Part shown: positions 26,519 through 35,287 of the stretch, in pieces | Layout of the letters: each line of letters begins with the position of its first letter | How positions within the stretch are numbered: the stretch's first letter is position 1 | Assembly (NCBI GenBank): GCA_003168355.1 | Contig: PMSQ01000071.1 | Location: 80,544-144,543, forward strand | Reading direction: 5' to 3' | DNA length: 64,000 bases | Origin: Acidobacteriaceae bacterium | GTDB taxonomy: Bacteria > Acidobacteriota > Terriglobia > Terriglobales > Acidobacteriaceae | Notes under the pieces: model-generated | What the model saw: only the letters and a program-made list of their open reading frames with translations | Told to the model about the DNA's origin: nothing | Databases searched by the model: none | Program-made: the position numbers and the translations under genes

Positions 26519-27424
26519 TTACTTCTTTGAGTGGGGGGACTCAGGGGATGATGCTGCCGGGCCGTATCGTTGATAGTAGTCGCTGTGCGCCGCATCGGTG
26601 GAACCATTCACCAATGCGCCCAGAAGCTTTCCGGGTTCCAGCGCCGCCAGCCCGCGCTGCAGTTGCTGTTTCTCGGTGATGCTTTTTCGCGTAACCAGCA
26701 GGACTCCGTCCGCCAGCCGCGCCCAAATGCTGGTGTCAGCCAGCGGCAATACAGGCGGTGAGTCGATGATGATCCAATCAAACCACGCTGTCAATTCCTC
26801 CATCAGGGGGGATAGATGGCCCGATTGCATCAGCTCCAGCGGATTTTCCGGTGCGCTTCCCGCCGGCAGGACCCACAGCCCCAGAGCCTCGAGCCGGTAG
26901 ACGTTCGGGCTCTGGCTTTCGCCCCGCAGCCGTTCACTGAGCCCCGGAACTCTGCCTAACCCGAATTTCTGGGCCACGGTCGGCCGCCGCAGATCGCCCT
27001 CGATCAGCAGGGTTTTATGTTGTTTTCTCCGGGCCAGGGTGCAGGCCAGGTTGGCCGCCACAGTGCTCTTGCCTTCCTGGGGAATGGTGCTGGTGATCAG
27101 GACCTTCTTCAGCGGACGGCTTTGCCGAAGTTGCCGCAACCGAACCGCCAGGAAGCGGAACTTCTCCGCCCCCAGGCTTTCCTCTTCCCCAACCGACACC
27201 AATCGGCTGTCCGGCCGTATCGAAACCGGCAAAGAGGGAAACTGGTCCAAAACCTCGGCGGAGCTGGGGGTGGCGATGTTTCCTGTGGCCGCGCTCCGCC
27301 TCTTCCGCTCCGCGATCTGGAGCAGTTCGGTTGCGACCGAGAACGTAGATGGTTCCGTGAGGGACGATTCGCCCCCCGAGCGCTCCGCTTCCGATCTTTG
27401 TAATGCATCAAATATATGGCTCAT
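26519..27424 (-). CDS. BY-kinase / CpsD-CapB-like exopolysaccharide tyrosine autokinase
   Basis: The 301-residue protein has the bacterial tyrosine kinase motif set: Walker A TSTIPQEGKST at 111-121, Walker A' LLIEGDLRRP at 139-148 and Walker B WIIIDSPP at 217-224. The C-terminal tail has clustered tyrosines (Tyr283, Tyr284, Tyr287), the usual autophosphorylation site. It acts with the Wzz-like protein two genes upstream to control EPS chain length and export. It overlaps the ExeA-like ATPase by ATGA. Confidence 0.92.
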   Translation of the reverse strand: MSHIFDALQRSEAERSGGESSLTEPSTFSVATELLQIAERKRRSAATGNIATPSSAEVLDQFPSLPVSIRPDSRLVSVGEEESLGAEKFRFLAVRLRQLRQSRPLKKVLITSTIPQEGKSTVAANLACTLARRKQHKTLLIEGDLRRPTVAQKFGLGRVPGLSERLRGESQSPNVYRLEALGLWVLPAGSAPENPLELMQSGHLSPLMEELTAWFDWIIIDSPPVLPLADTSIWARLADGVLLVTRKSITEKQQLQRGLAALEPGKLLGALVNGSTDAAHSDYYQRYGPAASSPESPHSKK

Positions 27425-28395
27425 TGTTTAGTCACCACCGGCAGACGGGCCGCCAGTTCCTCATCCCGTTCTCGTGATTGCGCGCTCTGCAGGTGCGCAT
27501 AGAGTTCGAGCAAAGTCTTGGCGGCTTTCCGGAAATCGAGTTCGTCGGGCGCTTTCTTCTTTCCCGCCGCCGGCGTGTGAACCCCGAGGCGGAAGTCTTT
27601 CGCGATCGTGTCGATAATTTCTGGAGCCACGCTGGCGGCCTGCCGGGCGTAGGCTGCAATCAAGGCGTTTTCGCAGATGGTATTGATCAGCCGGGGAATT
27701 CCCTGGGAGTGGCGGTGCACTGCCGCAACCGTCTCCTGCGGAAACAGCCCGGAGGCGCGGGGACTTCCCGCCAGCTGCAGCCTGCGCTCGATATAGCCCT
27801 TGGTTTCGTTCAAATCGAGCGATGCCAGGTGGGAACGCAGCGCGATCCGCTGCTTCAGTTGCCGCAACTCGACCGAGTCCAGTTTCTCATCCAGCTCGGG
27901 CTGCCCCACCAGAAGGATCTGCAACAGCTTCTCGTCGGCGGTCTCCAGGTTGGTCAGGAGCCGGATCTCTTCCAGAATGTCGGTCGAGAGGTGATGCGCT
28001 TCGTCGACCACCAGAACCGTGGTCAGTTTCTTCTCGCCGCGCGCCACCACGTAGCCTGCCAGCTGCAGCAGGAGTTCGCTTTTGTTCTTGCCCGCCGCGG
28101 GCAGTCCGAGGTCGCCGGCAATATACTGCAGAAACTCAAGCGGCGAGAGCCGCCCGTTGAATACGTAAGCGTACTTGACGTCGTCGCTTTGCTTCAGCAG
28201 TTGCAGCAGGCAGCGCAGCAGAAGCGTCTTGCCCGTCCCCACCTCTCCGGTTAAAACCACAAACCCTTTGTGCCGCCGGACGCCGTAATAAAGCGCGGCC
28301 AAAGCTTCGTTGTGCCGCTGGGTGGGAAACAAAAACGAAGGATCGGGAGTGATCTCAAACGGGTTGCGCTTCAAACTGTAAAAGGCCTTATACAT
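27421..28395 (-). CDS. XrtA/EPS-associated AAA ATPase, ExeA-like
   Basis: The 324-residue AAA ATPase starts with MYKAFYSLKRNPFEITPDPS, the conserved opening of ExeA/GspA-type ATPases found in exosortase-associated EPS operons. Walker A GEVGTGKT is at 50-57 and Walker B VLVVDEAH at 127-134, with a sensor-like GQPELDEKL segment. It is thought to couple ATP hydrolysis to assembly of the export machine at the inner membrane. It starts 11 bases after the Wzz stop. Confidence 0.92.
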   Translation of the reverse strand: MYKAFYSLKRNPFEITPDPSFLFPTQRHNEALAALYYGVRRHKGFVVLTGEVGTGKTLLLRCLLQLLKQSDDVKYAYVFNGRLSPLEFLQYIAGDLGLPAAGKNKSELLLQLAGYVVARGEKKLTTVLVVDEAHHLSTDILEEIRLLTNLETADEKLLQILLVGQPELDEKLDSVELRQLKQRIALRSHLASLDLNETKGYIERRLQLAGSPRASGLFPQETVAAVHRHSQGIPRLINTICENALIAAYARQAASVAPEIIDTIAKDFRLGVHTPAAGKKKAPDELDFRKAAKTLLELYAHLQSAQSRERDEELAARLPVVTKQ

Positions 28396-28406
28396 GGGTT
28401 ATTCCG

Positions 28407-30017
28407 CTAGCCGCGCCAGTAGCTGAGGGCTGACCCCAGCAGAATCGTAACCGATACCAAAGCCGCTGTCACCCATCCCAACCACAAGCGCCGGCGTTCC
28501 AACTGCTGGTCGGCCGGTGCCGCCAGGGCGGGGATTTCCGAGATGACCGGCACCGGCAGCAGCTTCTGCAGCTCCTTCTCGTCGTAAATCCGGTCGTCCA
28601 TCACTTCGAAGGCCGCGGCCACAACCCCGCCCAACGCCAGTCCGAAGCCCAGCCCGATCACGCAAAACTTCAGGCGGTTGGGGAAGTCGGGTTTTGCGGG
28701 CAGGCTGGGAGGATCGACGATGCGAAAACGCTCACCCTGCTGCAGCAGCTCCATGCTGGTGGCCATGGCCGACTCGTTCTTTTTCTTCAAAAGCTCGTCG
28801 TAGTTCGCCTTGGATTGATCGTAGCCCCGAGTCAAATCGGAGAGCTGCTGTTCGCGCACCGGCTCCTGATTCAGTCTTGCCTGGTAGTCCGTAACCTTGG
28901 CTTTCAACTCCCCGACGCTGCGCTCGCGGTTGGAAATCTCCACGCGGTTGGCCTGGATCTGACCCTGCAACTGCACCATCGGCGACGATGCGTCCCTCAT
29001 GTCCGCATCCGTGGGCGTATTCGCGGCACCGGGATCGGCCTGGGCGGCCGCGGCTTTGGCTTTCAGGCTGGCGGCGAGCTGGCTCCTCGTGGCTTCGGTT
29101 TCGGCGATCTGTTCCTTGAGCTTGCGCACGTCGGGGTGGCGGTCGGTGTAATGCGAGCTCAGATCGGCCAGTTGCGCCCGCAGCTTGTCGAGCTCTTCAT
29201 CGATCGCCGGCAATCCCAGGGCTGCGCCGCTGGCGGCTTTCGGCGTGCCTTGCAGCGAATGGTACTGATTCATCAAAGTTTCCAGGTAGACACGCTGCTG
29301 CTTCGCGGTATTCAGCGAATCTTCTTCGGTCTGCAACTGGGACTGCATGCCGGCCAGAATCTGCAGGTTGCTGCCGACCTGCGCGGGCAGCTCTCCGACG
29401 TGTTGTCCCTTGAACTGGCGAATCTTCTCTTCCTGGTCCGACAGGATCTTGCGCGCGGTCTCCAATTGGCCTTCGAGAAATTGGGTGGTGTCTTCCGACT
29501 GCTGCTGGCGCACTTCCAGGTTCTCGCTGATGAACAGGTTGGTGAGTTCGCTGGTCACCTGCTGGGCCACGCGAGGATCGTGCGATGAGTAGTAGACGTT
29601 AAAGGCGCTGACCCGGTTCTCCGGGTCGCGCACCAGTTCGATCTCGATCTCTTTGCGCATCCGCTCCACTTTGTCGTCGGGCGTAAGGTGGCCGTGAGAA
29701 TCCCCGTACAGGTTCAGCTGATCGATAATGTGCAGCAGACGGGTGCGGCTGAGAATCTGCTGGGTGATGCTGCGCAGGCGGTCCTGTAGATCGTCGTTCA
29801 CGTTGGGCGTGACGTAATCCTTCGGCATGGTGGGCTGTTCCACCAGAATCAATGTTCCGGATCGATAGCGTGACGGCAGAACCCAGCTCGCGCCCCAGAC
29901 TGCGAACCAGCCCAGCAGCAGAGGCACCAGAAACTGCATGTGACGGCGGCGCGCGATCCCCAGGTAATGCGGCAGATCGAAGCCGCCCGTTTTTTGTTCG
30001 TCGAAATCTTCAGGCAT
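28407..30017 (-). CDS. Polysaccharide chain-length determinant, Wzz/GumC-like
   Basis: A 536-residue inner-membrane protein. It has a first membrane helix (FLVPLLLGWFAVWGASWVLP near 30-50), a long periplasmic part predicted to be coiled coil (Leu/Glu/Gln-rich, about 150-430), then the Pro-rich DPPSLPAKPDFPNRL motif and helices near 465 and 510. This is the co-polymerase (PCP) layout, here without a fused kinase domain, consistent with the separate BY-kinase gene downstream. Confidence 0.92.
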   Translation of the reverse strand: MPEDFDEQKTGGFDLPHYLGIARRRHMQFLVPLLLGWFAVWGASWVLPSRYRSGTLILVEQPTMPKDYVTPNVNDDLQDRLRSITQQILSRTRLLHIIDQLNLYGDSHGHLTPDDKVERMRKEIEIELVRDPENRVSAFNVYYSSHDPRVAQQVTSELTNLFISENLEVRQQQSEDTTQFLEGQLETARKILSDQEEKIRQFKGQHVGELPAQVGSNLQILAGMQSQLQTEEDSLNTAKQQRVYLETLMNQYHSLQGTPKAASGAALGLPAIDEELDKLRAQLADLSSHYTDRHPDVRKLKEQIAETEATRSQLAASLKAKAAAAQADPGAANTPTDADMRDASSPMVQLQGQIQANRVEISNRERSVGELKAKVTDYQARLNQEPVREQQLSDLTRGYDQSKANYDELLKKKNESAMATSMELLQQGERFRIVDPPSLPAKPDFPNRLKFCVIGLGFGLALGGVVAAAFEVMDDRIYDEKELQKLLPVPVISEIPALAAPADQQLERRRLWLGWVTAALVSVTILLGSALSYWRG

Positions 30018-30044
30018 AATTTATCTTCTCGCGATTCTTCGCGA

Positions 30045-31421
30045 CTATCTTCCGAGCGGTCTGGCAAATTGATAAGAGACGGCAACCCACTCCCGATTCG
30101 TATCCGGATTCGCCGAAATAAAGCTGTAGGTCTGGTGCAGCCGCGTGTACCCGGCTTGCAGGTTCAGATGCTCGCCCACCTCGCGCTGCAGGGAAGCGCT
30201 TCCGGAAATGGAATGTCCGCCCAGGTCGGCAAGCGCGAGCACGCCGTTGTTCGCATACGTTCCCGCCAGCGCGGCCCTGAGGTTGCGTGTGAGCTGTTGC
30301 CGCACCGAGGCATTCGCGCTGTCGAGTTCGACCGCTCCGACCAGCCCGCCCCCGCCGCTGACACTGTGCAAATAGCTGACTGCCAGGCTGGTGTGCTGCG
30401 CCTGCCAGTTCAAGCTGGCGCCGCCGGCCGGCGACCAGGACTGCGAAGCCGGCACGGTCGTCGGGATCGCGCCGGTGAATTGCAGGCCCGCGCTGTAGTA
30501 CTGCGGACCGCCAAACAGTGAAAACGAGAACCTGGGCCCCGGATAGAATGAGTAAAAAAGGTAAACCCCGTCCGTCTGCGTCTGGTTCGTCCCTCCGGTT
30601 GGATAAGAGAGCAGTTGCTGATATTGATAGGTCACGCCGAGATAGTGCTGCCGGGAGAGGCGGTAGCTGTAAAAAGCCGATCCCCCTCGCGAAGCTGCAT
30701 CGTAAAGCCCCGGCACTTCGGTGGGGTTTGGGTAGTGCAGGTTGGTGAAGGTCCCGCTCGCTCCCACCATCGCGTTGGCGCTGAATTGATAGGTGATGCC
30801 CGCGTTGCCGGTATTGCTCAACCGGTCCGCCAGCGGCGCAATCACGGAATCGTTCACACCCTGCGCCGAACCCGAAACCGCTCCCGCGAAACCTTGATCC
30901 GGCTGATTGAAGACATCGGACGTTTTTTGGAAGGAATCGCGCAGGCTGACCGTCACATGCGGACTCAGCCGGTACTGCAAACTCAGCGACAGATTCTGGT
31001 CCGCCTCATTGTAGGCGCTGGTGCGCTGATAAAACGTGAAGCCCGGAGCGTAGCTCAAGACCGTGTGCAGCCGCGACGTGGTTTCGTCGAGCGCGATGGT
31101 GGGCCATACCGAATAACTCACGTCACTCACCGGAGTGAGGCTGGTCGCGCCCAGAACGTTGTCGGAGTAGGCGGTGGTGAAGGTAACGCCCCCGCGCAGA
31201 TAATTGGCCCGCTCCTCGGAGGCAAGCGACAAGGGATAGGCTTGTCCGCTCACCGGAGGCGGCGTCAGCATGCGGTCTTCGCCGGGGTCGCTGTTCGGCG
31301 AGATCGATAGCATTGGCCCGCTCACCGCCGGAACTGGAGCGGCGGGCTGCCGCTCCTGCGACCAAAGCGGAAGGCTGGCCAGCAGAACCAATCCCCACCC
31401 GACTGAAGCGAGGGTTCTCAT
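30045..31421 (-). CDS. Outer-membrane beta-barrel protein of EPS operon
   Basis: The 458-residue protein begins with a signal peptide (MRTLASVGWGLVLLASLPLWS) and then alternates amphipathic strands with aromatic ends (for example NYLRGGVTFTTAYSDNV, FSFSLFGGPQYYSAGL), ending in WVAVSYQFARPLGR. This fits the PEP-CTERM-system-associated outer-membrane proteins of exosortase operons. It lies between the Wza-like export gene and Wzz. Its role in export is inferred from context; homology at sequence level would be weak. Confidence 0.78.
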   Translation of the reverse strand: MRTLASVGWGLVLLASLPLWSQERQPAAPVPAVSGPMLSISPNSDPGEDRMLTPPPVSGQAYPLSLASEERANYLRGGVTFTTAYSDNVLGATSLTPVSDVSYSVWPTIALDETTSRLHTVLSYAPGFTFYQRTSAYNEADQNLSLSLQYRLSPHVTVSLRDSFQKTSDVFNQPDQGFAGAVSGSAQGVNDSVIAPLADRLSNTGNAGITYQFSANAMVGASGTFTNLHYPNPTEVPGLYDAASRGGSAFYSYRLSRQHYLGVTYQYQQLLSYPTGGTNQTQTDGVYLFYSFYPGPRFSFSLFGGPQYYSAGLQFTGAIPTTVPASQSWSPAGGASLNWQAQHTSLAVSYLHSVSGGGGLVGAVELDSANASVRQQLTRNLRAALAGTYANNGVLALADLGGHSISGSASLQREVGEHLNLQAGYTRLHQTYSFISANPDTNREWVAVSYQFARPLGR

Positions 31422-31443
31422 GATCGCGCTTACGGAATAGTGT

Positions 31444-32082
31444 TTACGGAACAATGATCGTATCGCCCGGCTGCAGTTTAATGTTCTGCGCCATATTCTT
31501 GCCTTGACTGACTTCCTTGTAATTAAACGGCAGGCGCGACTCTCCGCCGGCGCCCTGCCTCAGAACATAGACGGATTTCTTCTTGGCGAAATCGCGGAAG
31601 CCCCCGGCCAGCGCAATCGCATCCAGCACCGTCGGGGAATTGGCGATCCCGTAGGAGCCCGGCTTTACGACTTGGCCCAGGATGTTGAACTTCTGGCTGT
31701 TGACCGTCTGCACGATCACCGTAACTTCCGGCTCGGAGATGTAGTTCTTCAGCTTGACCGCGATATCTTTTTCGAGCTTCATGGGGGTGAGCCCGGCGGC
31801 CTGCACCTCCCCCACCAGCGGAAGCGAGATTTTTCCGTCCGATCGGACGGGAATCGAACGCGAGATATCCGGCTCTTTCCAGACATTTATGGTCAGCACG
31901 TCGTCGTTGCCGATCACGAAACTGTCGTCGTGCGGCTTCCCCGCCGAAGGGTCCGTATCGTGGCCCGCTGCGGTGGTTTGCCCGCCCAGGGAACCGGTAA
32001 ACAGGGAACCGGTGCAAAGGACGCAGACCAGCAGCCGCACAACCAGTCGTCCCCTCCACCCGCTGCATGCCCCTATGGTCAT
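31444..32082 (-). CDS. Polysaccharide export protein, Wza-like
   Basis: The 212-residue protein has a hydrophobic export signal (LVVRLLVCVLCTGSLFTGSL), the polysaccharide-export domain (FVIGNDDVLTINVWKEP, then VRSDGKISLPLVGEV) and one SLBB domain (FNILGQVVKPGSYGI). It forms or joins the outer-membrane export channel. ATG at 32082 is preceded by GGAG; an extension to 32229 overlaps the regulator gene. It is shorter than E. coli Wza and has a single SLBB domain. Confidence 0.9.
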   Translation of the reverse strand: MTIGACSGWRGRLVVRLLVCVLCTGSLFTGSLGGQTTAAGHDTDPSAGKPHDDSFVIGNDDVLTINVWKEPDISRSIPVRSDGKISLPLVGEVQAAGLTPMKLEKDIAVKLKNYISEPEVTVIVQTVNSQKFNILGQVVKPGSYGIANSPTVLDAIALAGGFRDFAKKKSVYVLRQGAGGESRLPFNYKEVSQGKNMAQNIKLQPGDTIIVP

Positions 32083-32140
32083 AGCTGCTCCTCGCCAGTT
32101 AACTCGCCGGTCAACTCCAGAGATATCCTGAGTGGTGCGC

Positions 32141-33787
32141 TTAACTTGCCTTCCCGTTGCCCTTGACGTCGTTGCCATACACCGAAAACTCGTCGACCGC
32201 GAGCGGCGAAAGGTAGGGCTCGGGCGCACGCATGTGGTACTGATCGATCTTGTACAATAACGTGCGATAGCTGACCCGGAGCAAGCGCGCGGCCGCCTTG
32301 CGATTCCAGCCGGTCCTCCGCAGCGCCGCCCCGATGGCGTTCTGCTCCGCTTCCGACTTGATGCCCTGAATCAGGGACTTCAGCGATTCCGGTTTGCCCG
32401 GTTTCTGCCCCGATTCGTTCTCTTCCCATGAAGCCGGCGCCATTCTGGTCACCCGCGACAAAGGACCGTGATCGGCAAGGTCCGCCGTGTCTAATCCCAT
32501 TTCACCGAGAGTCAGCTCTTGGCCGCCCGCAACCAGGTAGCGTTTCACGAACGCTTCCATTTCTTTCAGGTTTCCCGGCCAGGAATAATTCTGGCAGGCA
32601 TCCAGCATCGCGGAGGAGAATCCGCGGGGGGGAAGGTTGTAGTGCTTGGCCAGCTTGTGCATCAGATACCGCAGCAGAATTGCAATCTCGTCTTTCCGCT
32701 GGCGCAGCGATGGCACCTGCACGGTGAAGGCGCTTAAGCGGTAATACAGGTCTTCCCGCAGCTTCTTCTCGGCCAGGGCACGCTCCAGGTTGGCGCTGCT
32801 CGCTGCCAGGATCCTTACCTCGGCGGGAATTGACTCCCCGGCTGATCTTTGGAACTCACTGTTCTGCAAACCCTGGTTTTGCAAACCCTGATTCTGCAAA
32901 CCGTGATTCTGCAAAACCTGATTTTGCGAACCCTGATTCTGCAGCGCCTGCAGCAGCCGGGATTGCAGTGCCGCCGGCATAGCGGCGATTTCGTTCAGGT
33001 AAATCGTGCCTTTTTCGCCCGCTGCGAACCTGCCGAAAACGGTTCGGCGGCCGCCCGCGGCGTCGCCATCCCCAAACAGTTCGGCTTCCAGCAGGGACTC
33101 CGGCATCTCCGCACAATTCACCTTCAGCAGCTTGAAACCGGAGCGGACCGAGAGCTTGTGAATCAGACTGGCAACCGTGTATTTCCCGCTCCCTCCCTCT
33201 CCCAGAATGAGCACCGGAACATCGGTCTGCGCCAGCAGCGCCGCCTGCGCGCGCAACTTCTGCATGATCAGGCTGGCGCTGACGAAAAATACGTCCTCGC
33301 CCAGCGGCTCGACATTTTCGCTGACGATTTCCGCCTTGCCGTTTCCTGTGTGCCCGTTCCCCGCAGGTCCGTTTCCAGAAGCTCCATTTCCATTTGCGCC
33401 CGGTTCGAGATGAAGATGCCACCGGATTACAGATTCGAGTTGGTGCTCGTCGAACGGCCTGACCAGAATCTCTTCCGCTCCCAGGCGGGTTGCTTCCTTC
33501 TCTCGCGCGGCATCATCCCGGTGGCACAACACGACGACCGCAAGATTAGGGCGCAGCCGGCGCAGCCAGCGCAAGAGGTGAAGGCCGTCGGCTTCACCGC
33601 GAGGAAGATCCAGCACCAGCAGGTGGGGCGCGATTCCGGATTGCACCCGCTCCATGGCATCCCAACAACTGGCTGCCGTTTCCAGACGCCAGGAGTTCGA
33701 TTCTTCCATCGACCAAAGCTGACGAAGAACAGCCGGGTCCCGGCTCACCATCAGCAAGCGAATTGTTTCGTGCGTGTTTTCCGTCAA
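32141..33787 (-). CDS. NtrC-like AAA+ transcriptional regulator with degenerate motifs
   Basis: The 548-residue protein has a receiver-like domain (LLVLDLPRGEADG with a candidate phospho-Asp; the lysine of the usual KP pair is Arg in ILVRPF), a linker of GNG repeats, an AAA+ domain (Walker A GEGGSGKYT, second region REDLYYRLSAF) and a Fis-type HTH (NRKAAARLLRVSYRTLLYKI). Two key parts differ: the GAFTGA loop that contacts sigma-54 is absent after ELFG, and Walker B reads IYLNEI, with Asn for Asp. A 15-base repeat array sits inside the AAA+ domain. It probably regulates EPS genes, perhaps not as a classical sigma-54 activator. Confidence 0.85.
   Translation of the reverse strand: MTENTHETIRLLMVSRDPAVLRQLWSMEESNSWRLETAASCWDAMERVQSGIAPHLLVLDLPRGEADGLHLLRWLRRLRPNLAVVVLCHRDDAAREKEATRLGAEEILVRPFDEHQLESVIRWHLHLEPGANGNGASGNGPAGNGHTGNGKAEIVSENVEPLGEDVFFVSASLIMQKLRAQAALLAQTDVPVLILGEGGSGKYTVASLIHKLSVRSGFKLLKVNCAEMPESLLEAELFGDGDAAGGRRTVFGRFAAGEKGTIYLNEIAAMPAALQSRLLQALQNQGSQNQVLQNHGLQNQGLQNQGLQNSEFQRSAGESIPAEVRILAASSANLERALAEKKLREDLYYRLSAFTVQVPSLRQRKDEIAILLRYLMHKLAKHYNLPPRGFSSAMLDACQNYSWPGNLKEMEAFVKRYLVAGGQELTLGEMGLDTADLADHGPLSRVTRMAPASWEENESGQKPGKPESLKSLIQGIKSEAEQNAIGAALRRTGWNRKAAARLLRVSYRTLLYKIDQYHMRAPEPYLSPLAVDEFSVYGNDVKGNGKAS
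32864..32938 (-). repeat. Five tandem 15-base units inside regulator gene
   Basis: Five consecutive 15-base units (consensus on the plus strand CTGCAAACCCTGATT) encode Gln-Asn-Gln-Gly-Leu-type pentapeptides in the regulator at 32141-33787. Units differ by one to three bases and the frame is kept. A sixth, diverged unit may follow at 32939-32953. Confidence 0.9.
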
Positions 33788-33832
33788 GGGTAAGGGATCC
33801 TTCCAGGGGAAGAGATCGATTGCAGAACAACT

Positions 33833-34387
33833 TCAGACCGGTTCGACTTCGTATCCTTCCACCCGAACCGCCAGCGACCGCTGGATCGCATCCACGGAAA
33901 TGACCAGGGTGCGGTCGCCATTGCGTGAGACCAGTATGCCCTCCAGGCCATCCAGCGCTCCGCTCCGGATTCGCACCCGCTGCCCGATTTTGAGGAAGGG
34001 ATGAGAAGCCCAGGGCAGCTGTCCTCCCACCAGACTGCGAACCGCATCGATTTGCTCGTCCGGAATCGGCGCGCCCTCGCCCCGGGCGCCGACCAAACCG
34101 AATACTCCATCCACGCGGAGAACGCGCAGCCGTTCCGCCCGGTTGGGCGCGAACTTCGCAAACACGTAGCAATGGAAAAGCGGCATCTGTACCGACTTCT
34201 TGCGGTCACTCCAGCGGTGCACCTCCGTGATCACGGGCAGAAAGGTCGTCACGCCTCGCTCTTCCAGCCGCTGCACCACAATTTTTTCGTGCCGGGAGCG
34301 GGTCTGCAGCGCGTACCAGTTTTCAGCGTGCGCTTCGGCCAGTGGAGCCGGCTGCGGAATTGCCCAGGACAACGTGCTTACGGCCAT
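33833..34387 (-). CDS. NusG/RfaH/UpxY-family transcription elongation factor
   Basis: The 184-residue protein has the NGN domain (NWYALQTRSRHEKIVVQRLEE, then FLPVITEVHRWSDRKK and LFHCYVFAKF) and a C-terminal KOW domain (IGQRVRIRSGALDGLEGIL). Operon-specific NusG paralogs such as RfaH, UpxY and LoaP let polymerase read through long polysaccharide operons. Being the first gene of a 30 kb operon fits this role exactly. ATG at 34387 has GAGGG about eight bases upstream; an extension to 34486 exceeds the family length. Confidence 0.9.
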   Translation of the reverse strand: MAVSTLSWAIPQPAPLAEAHAENWYALQTRSRHEKIVVQRLEERGVTTFLPVITEVHRWSDRKKSVQMPLFHCYVFAKFAPNRAERLRVLRVDGVFGLVGARGEGAPIPDEQIDAVRSLVGGQLPWASHPFLKIGQRVRIRSGALDGLEGILVSRNGDRTLVISVDAIQRSLAVRVEGYEVEPV

Positions 34388-34621
34388 AGCTTCGCCCTCT
34401 AAGTCACGGTTCACAGTGACCCCAAAATCGATGAACAACCCTGTCGCTGTCGAGATCTCAGCGATGAGATCCAAGGGGGATACCACATTGGGCAGGAAAC
34501 TGGGGGGGAACGCGGTTTTCCTGCTTACTTCAATTTCAGATTTTCCTCAAATACACCGTCTTAAATTCATCAAAAAAGACTTCCGTTTCCGGGTCACCGT
34601 GCTCAATTTCCTGGGTACATG

Positions 34622-34638
34622 AAGCAGGTCAGATGCCA
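34622..34638 (-). promoter_or_regulatory. Candidate sigma-54 promoter of the EPS operon
   Basis: The minus strand reads TGGCATC-TGAC-CTGCT, with GG and GC exactly ten bases apart, as required for a -24/-12 promoter (consensus TGGCACG-N4-TTGCW). Three consensus bases differ. Transcription would start near 34610, leaving about 220 bases before the NusG-like gene. Confidence 0.5.
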
Positions 34639-35231
34639 AAATCGATGCGCCTATTTTATCTATACTTCTTCGATAGGGTTTGTAGAGCTTTTTGTACCCT
34701 GTCAGAAGGCGCTTCGCTGTCGGTCCTTCTCTGGCCTAACACCTCAAAGATTGTTGCCCTGAAACTAGCGGGCCGGGGGGAGAAACCGTGACCGGCTTGA
34801 AGCCAGCCTGCCCTGATGACAATGAGCTTACATCGGATTGCAGATCCTTGCAAGCGTCACAAAGTACCCAAAGGGATGTTACCTCCTAGCTAGCAAGAAC
34901 ATGCACTTGTGAGCCGATGTTTCCCAGTTCTCTGCCTCCCAATCCACCGCCAGTGTGGACTCAGCCCAAAAGTACCGAAGATCGCCACGTAAATTATTGG
35001 TTTCACTGCCTGTTAGCCCCAATCAGCGGGGTCGTGGACGGGGCCCGCGTGCCAACCGCAATGGCATACTCGACTCGGGGCTGGTTCGCGGACAAGTGTG
35101 CAAGAATTTGCACTTTATGTCCATGACTTGCGACATTGGCTGCAAGCGGATACTACTCATGGTCGGGTGGGAAGAAAGCAGGTAGGCAGGTAGGCTGCGA
35201 GTCGCCGCTAAGGGCCCGAAACGGCGAACGT

Positions 35232-35268
35232 TCAACGAAAACGGCGTGCCTGATTTCGGCACGCCGTT
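35232..35268 (-). terminator. Rho-independent terminator after the VPEGG protein gene
   Basis: Perfect 11-base arms AACGGCGTGCC (35240-35250) and GGCACGCCGTT (35258-35268) form a hairpin with a 7-base loop. On the minus strand it is followed by TTTTCGTT, 20 bases after the stop of the gene at 35288-35695. Confidence 0.8.
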
Positions 35269-35287
35269 CCGGTTCGAATCAGTCTGG

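Larger units (their letters stand above)
34388..35287. other. 900-base EPS leader and promoter region
   Basis: No gene is supported here. On the minus strand it contains a sigma-54-like promoter (34622-34638), about 220 bases of leader, and a 7-base-pair hairpin (arms at 34454-34460 and 34465-34471, GATCTCA/TGAGATC) just upstream of the NusG-like gene, a possible recruitment element for an RfaH-type factor. A 12-base direct repeat CATCGATTTTGG occurs at 34636-34647 and 34422-34433. A GTGCAA-N4-TTGCAC dyad lies at 35098-35113. The part from 34700 to 35230 otherwise shows nothing recognisable. Confidence 0.5.

Noticed and set aside
34656-34853. 65-residue minus-strand frame in the EPS leader
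   Set aside because: No domain or ribosome-binding site, and it overlaps the promoter region.
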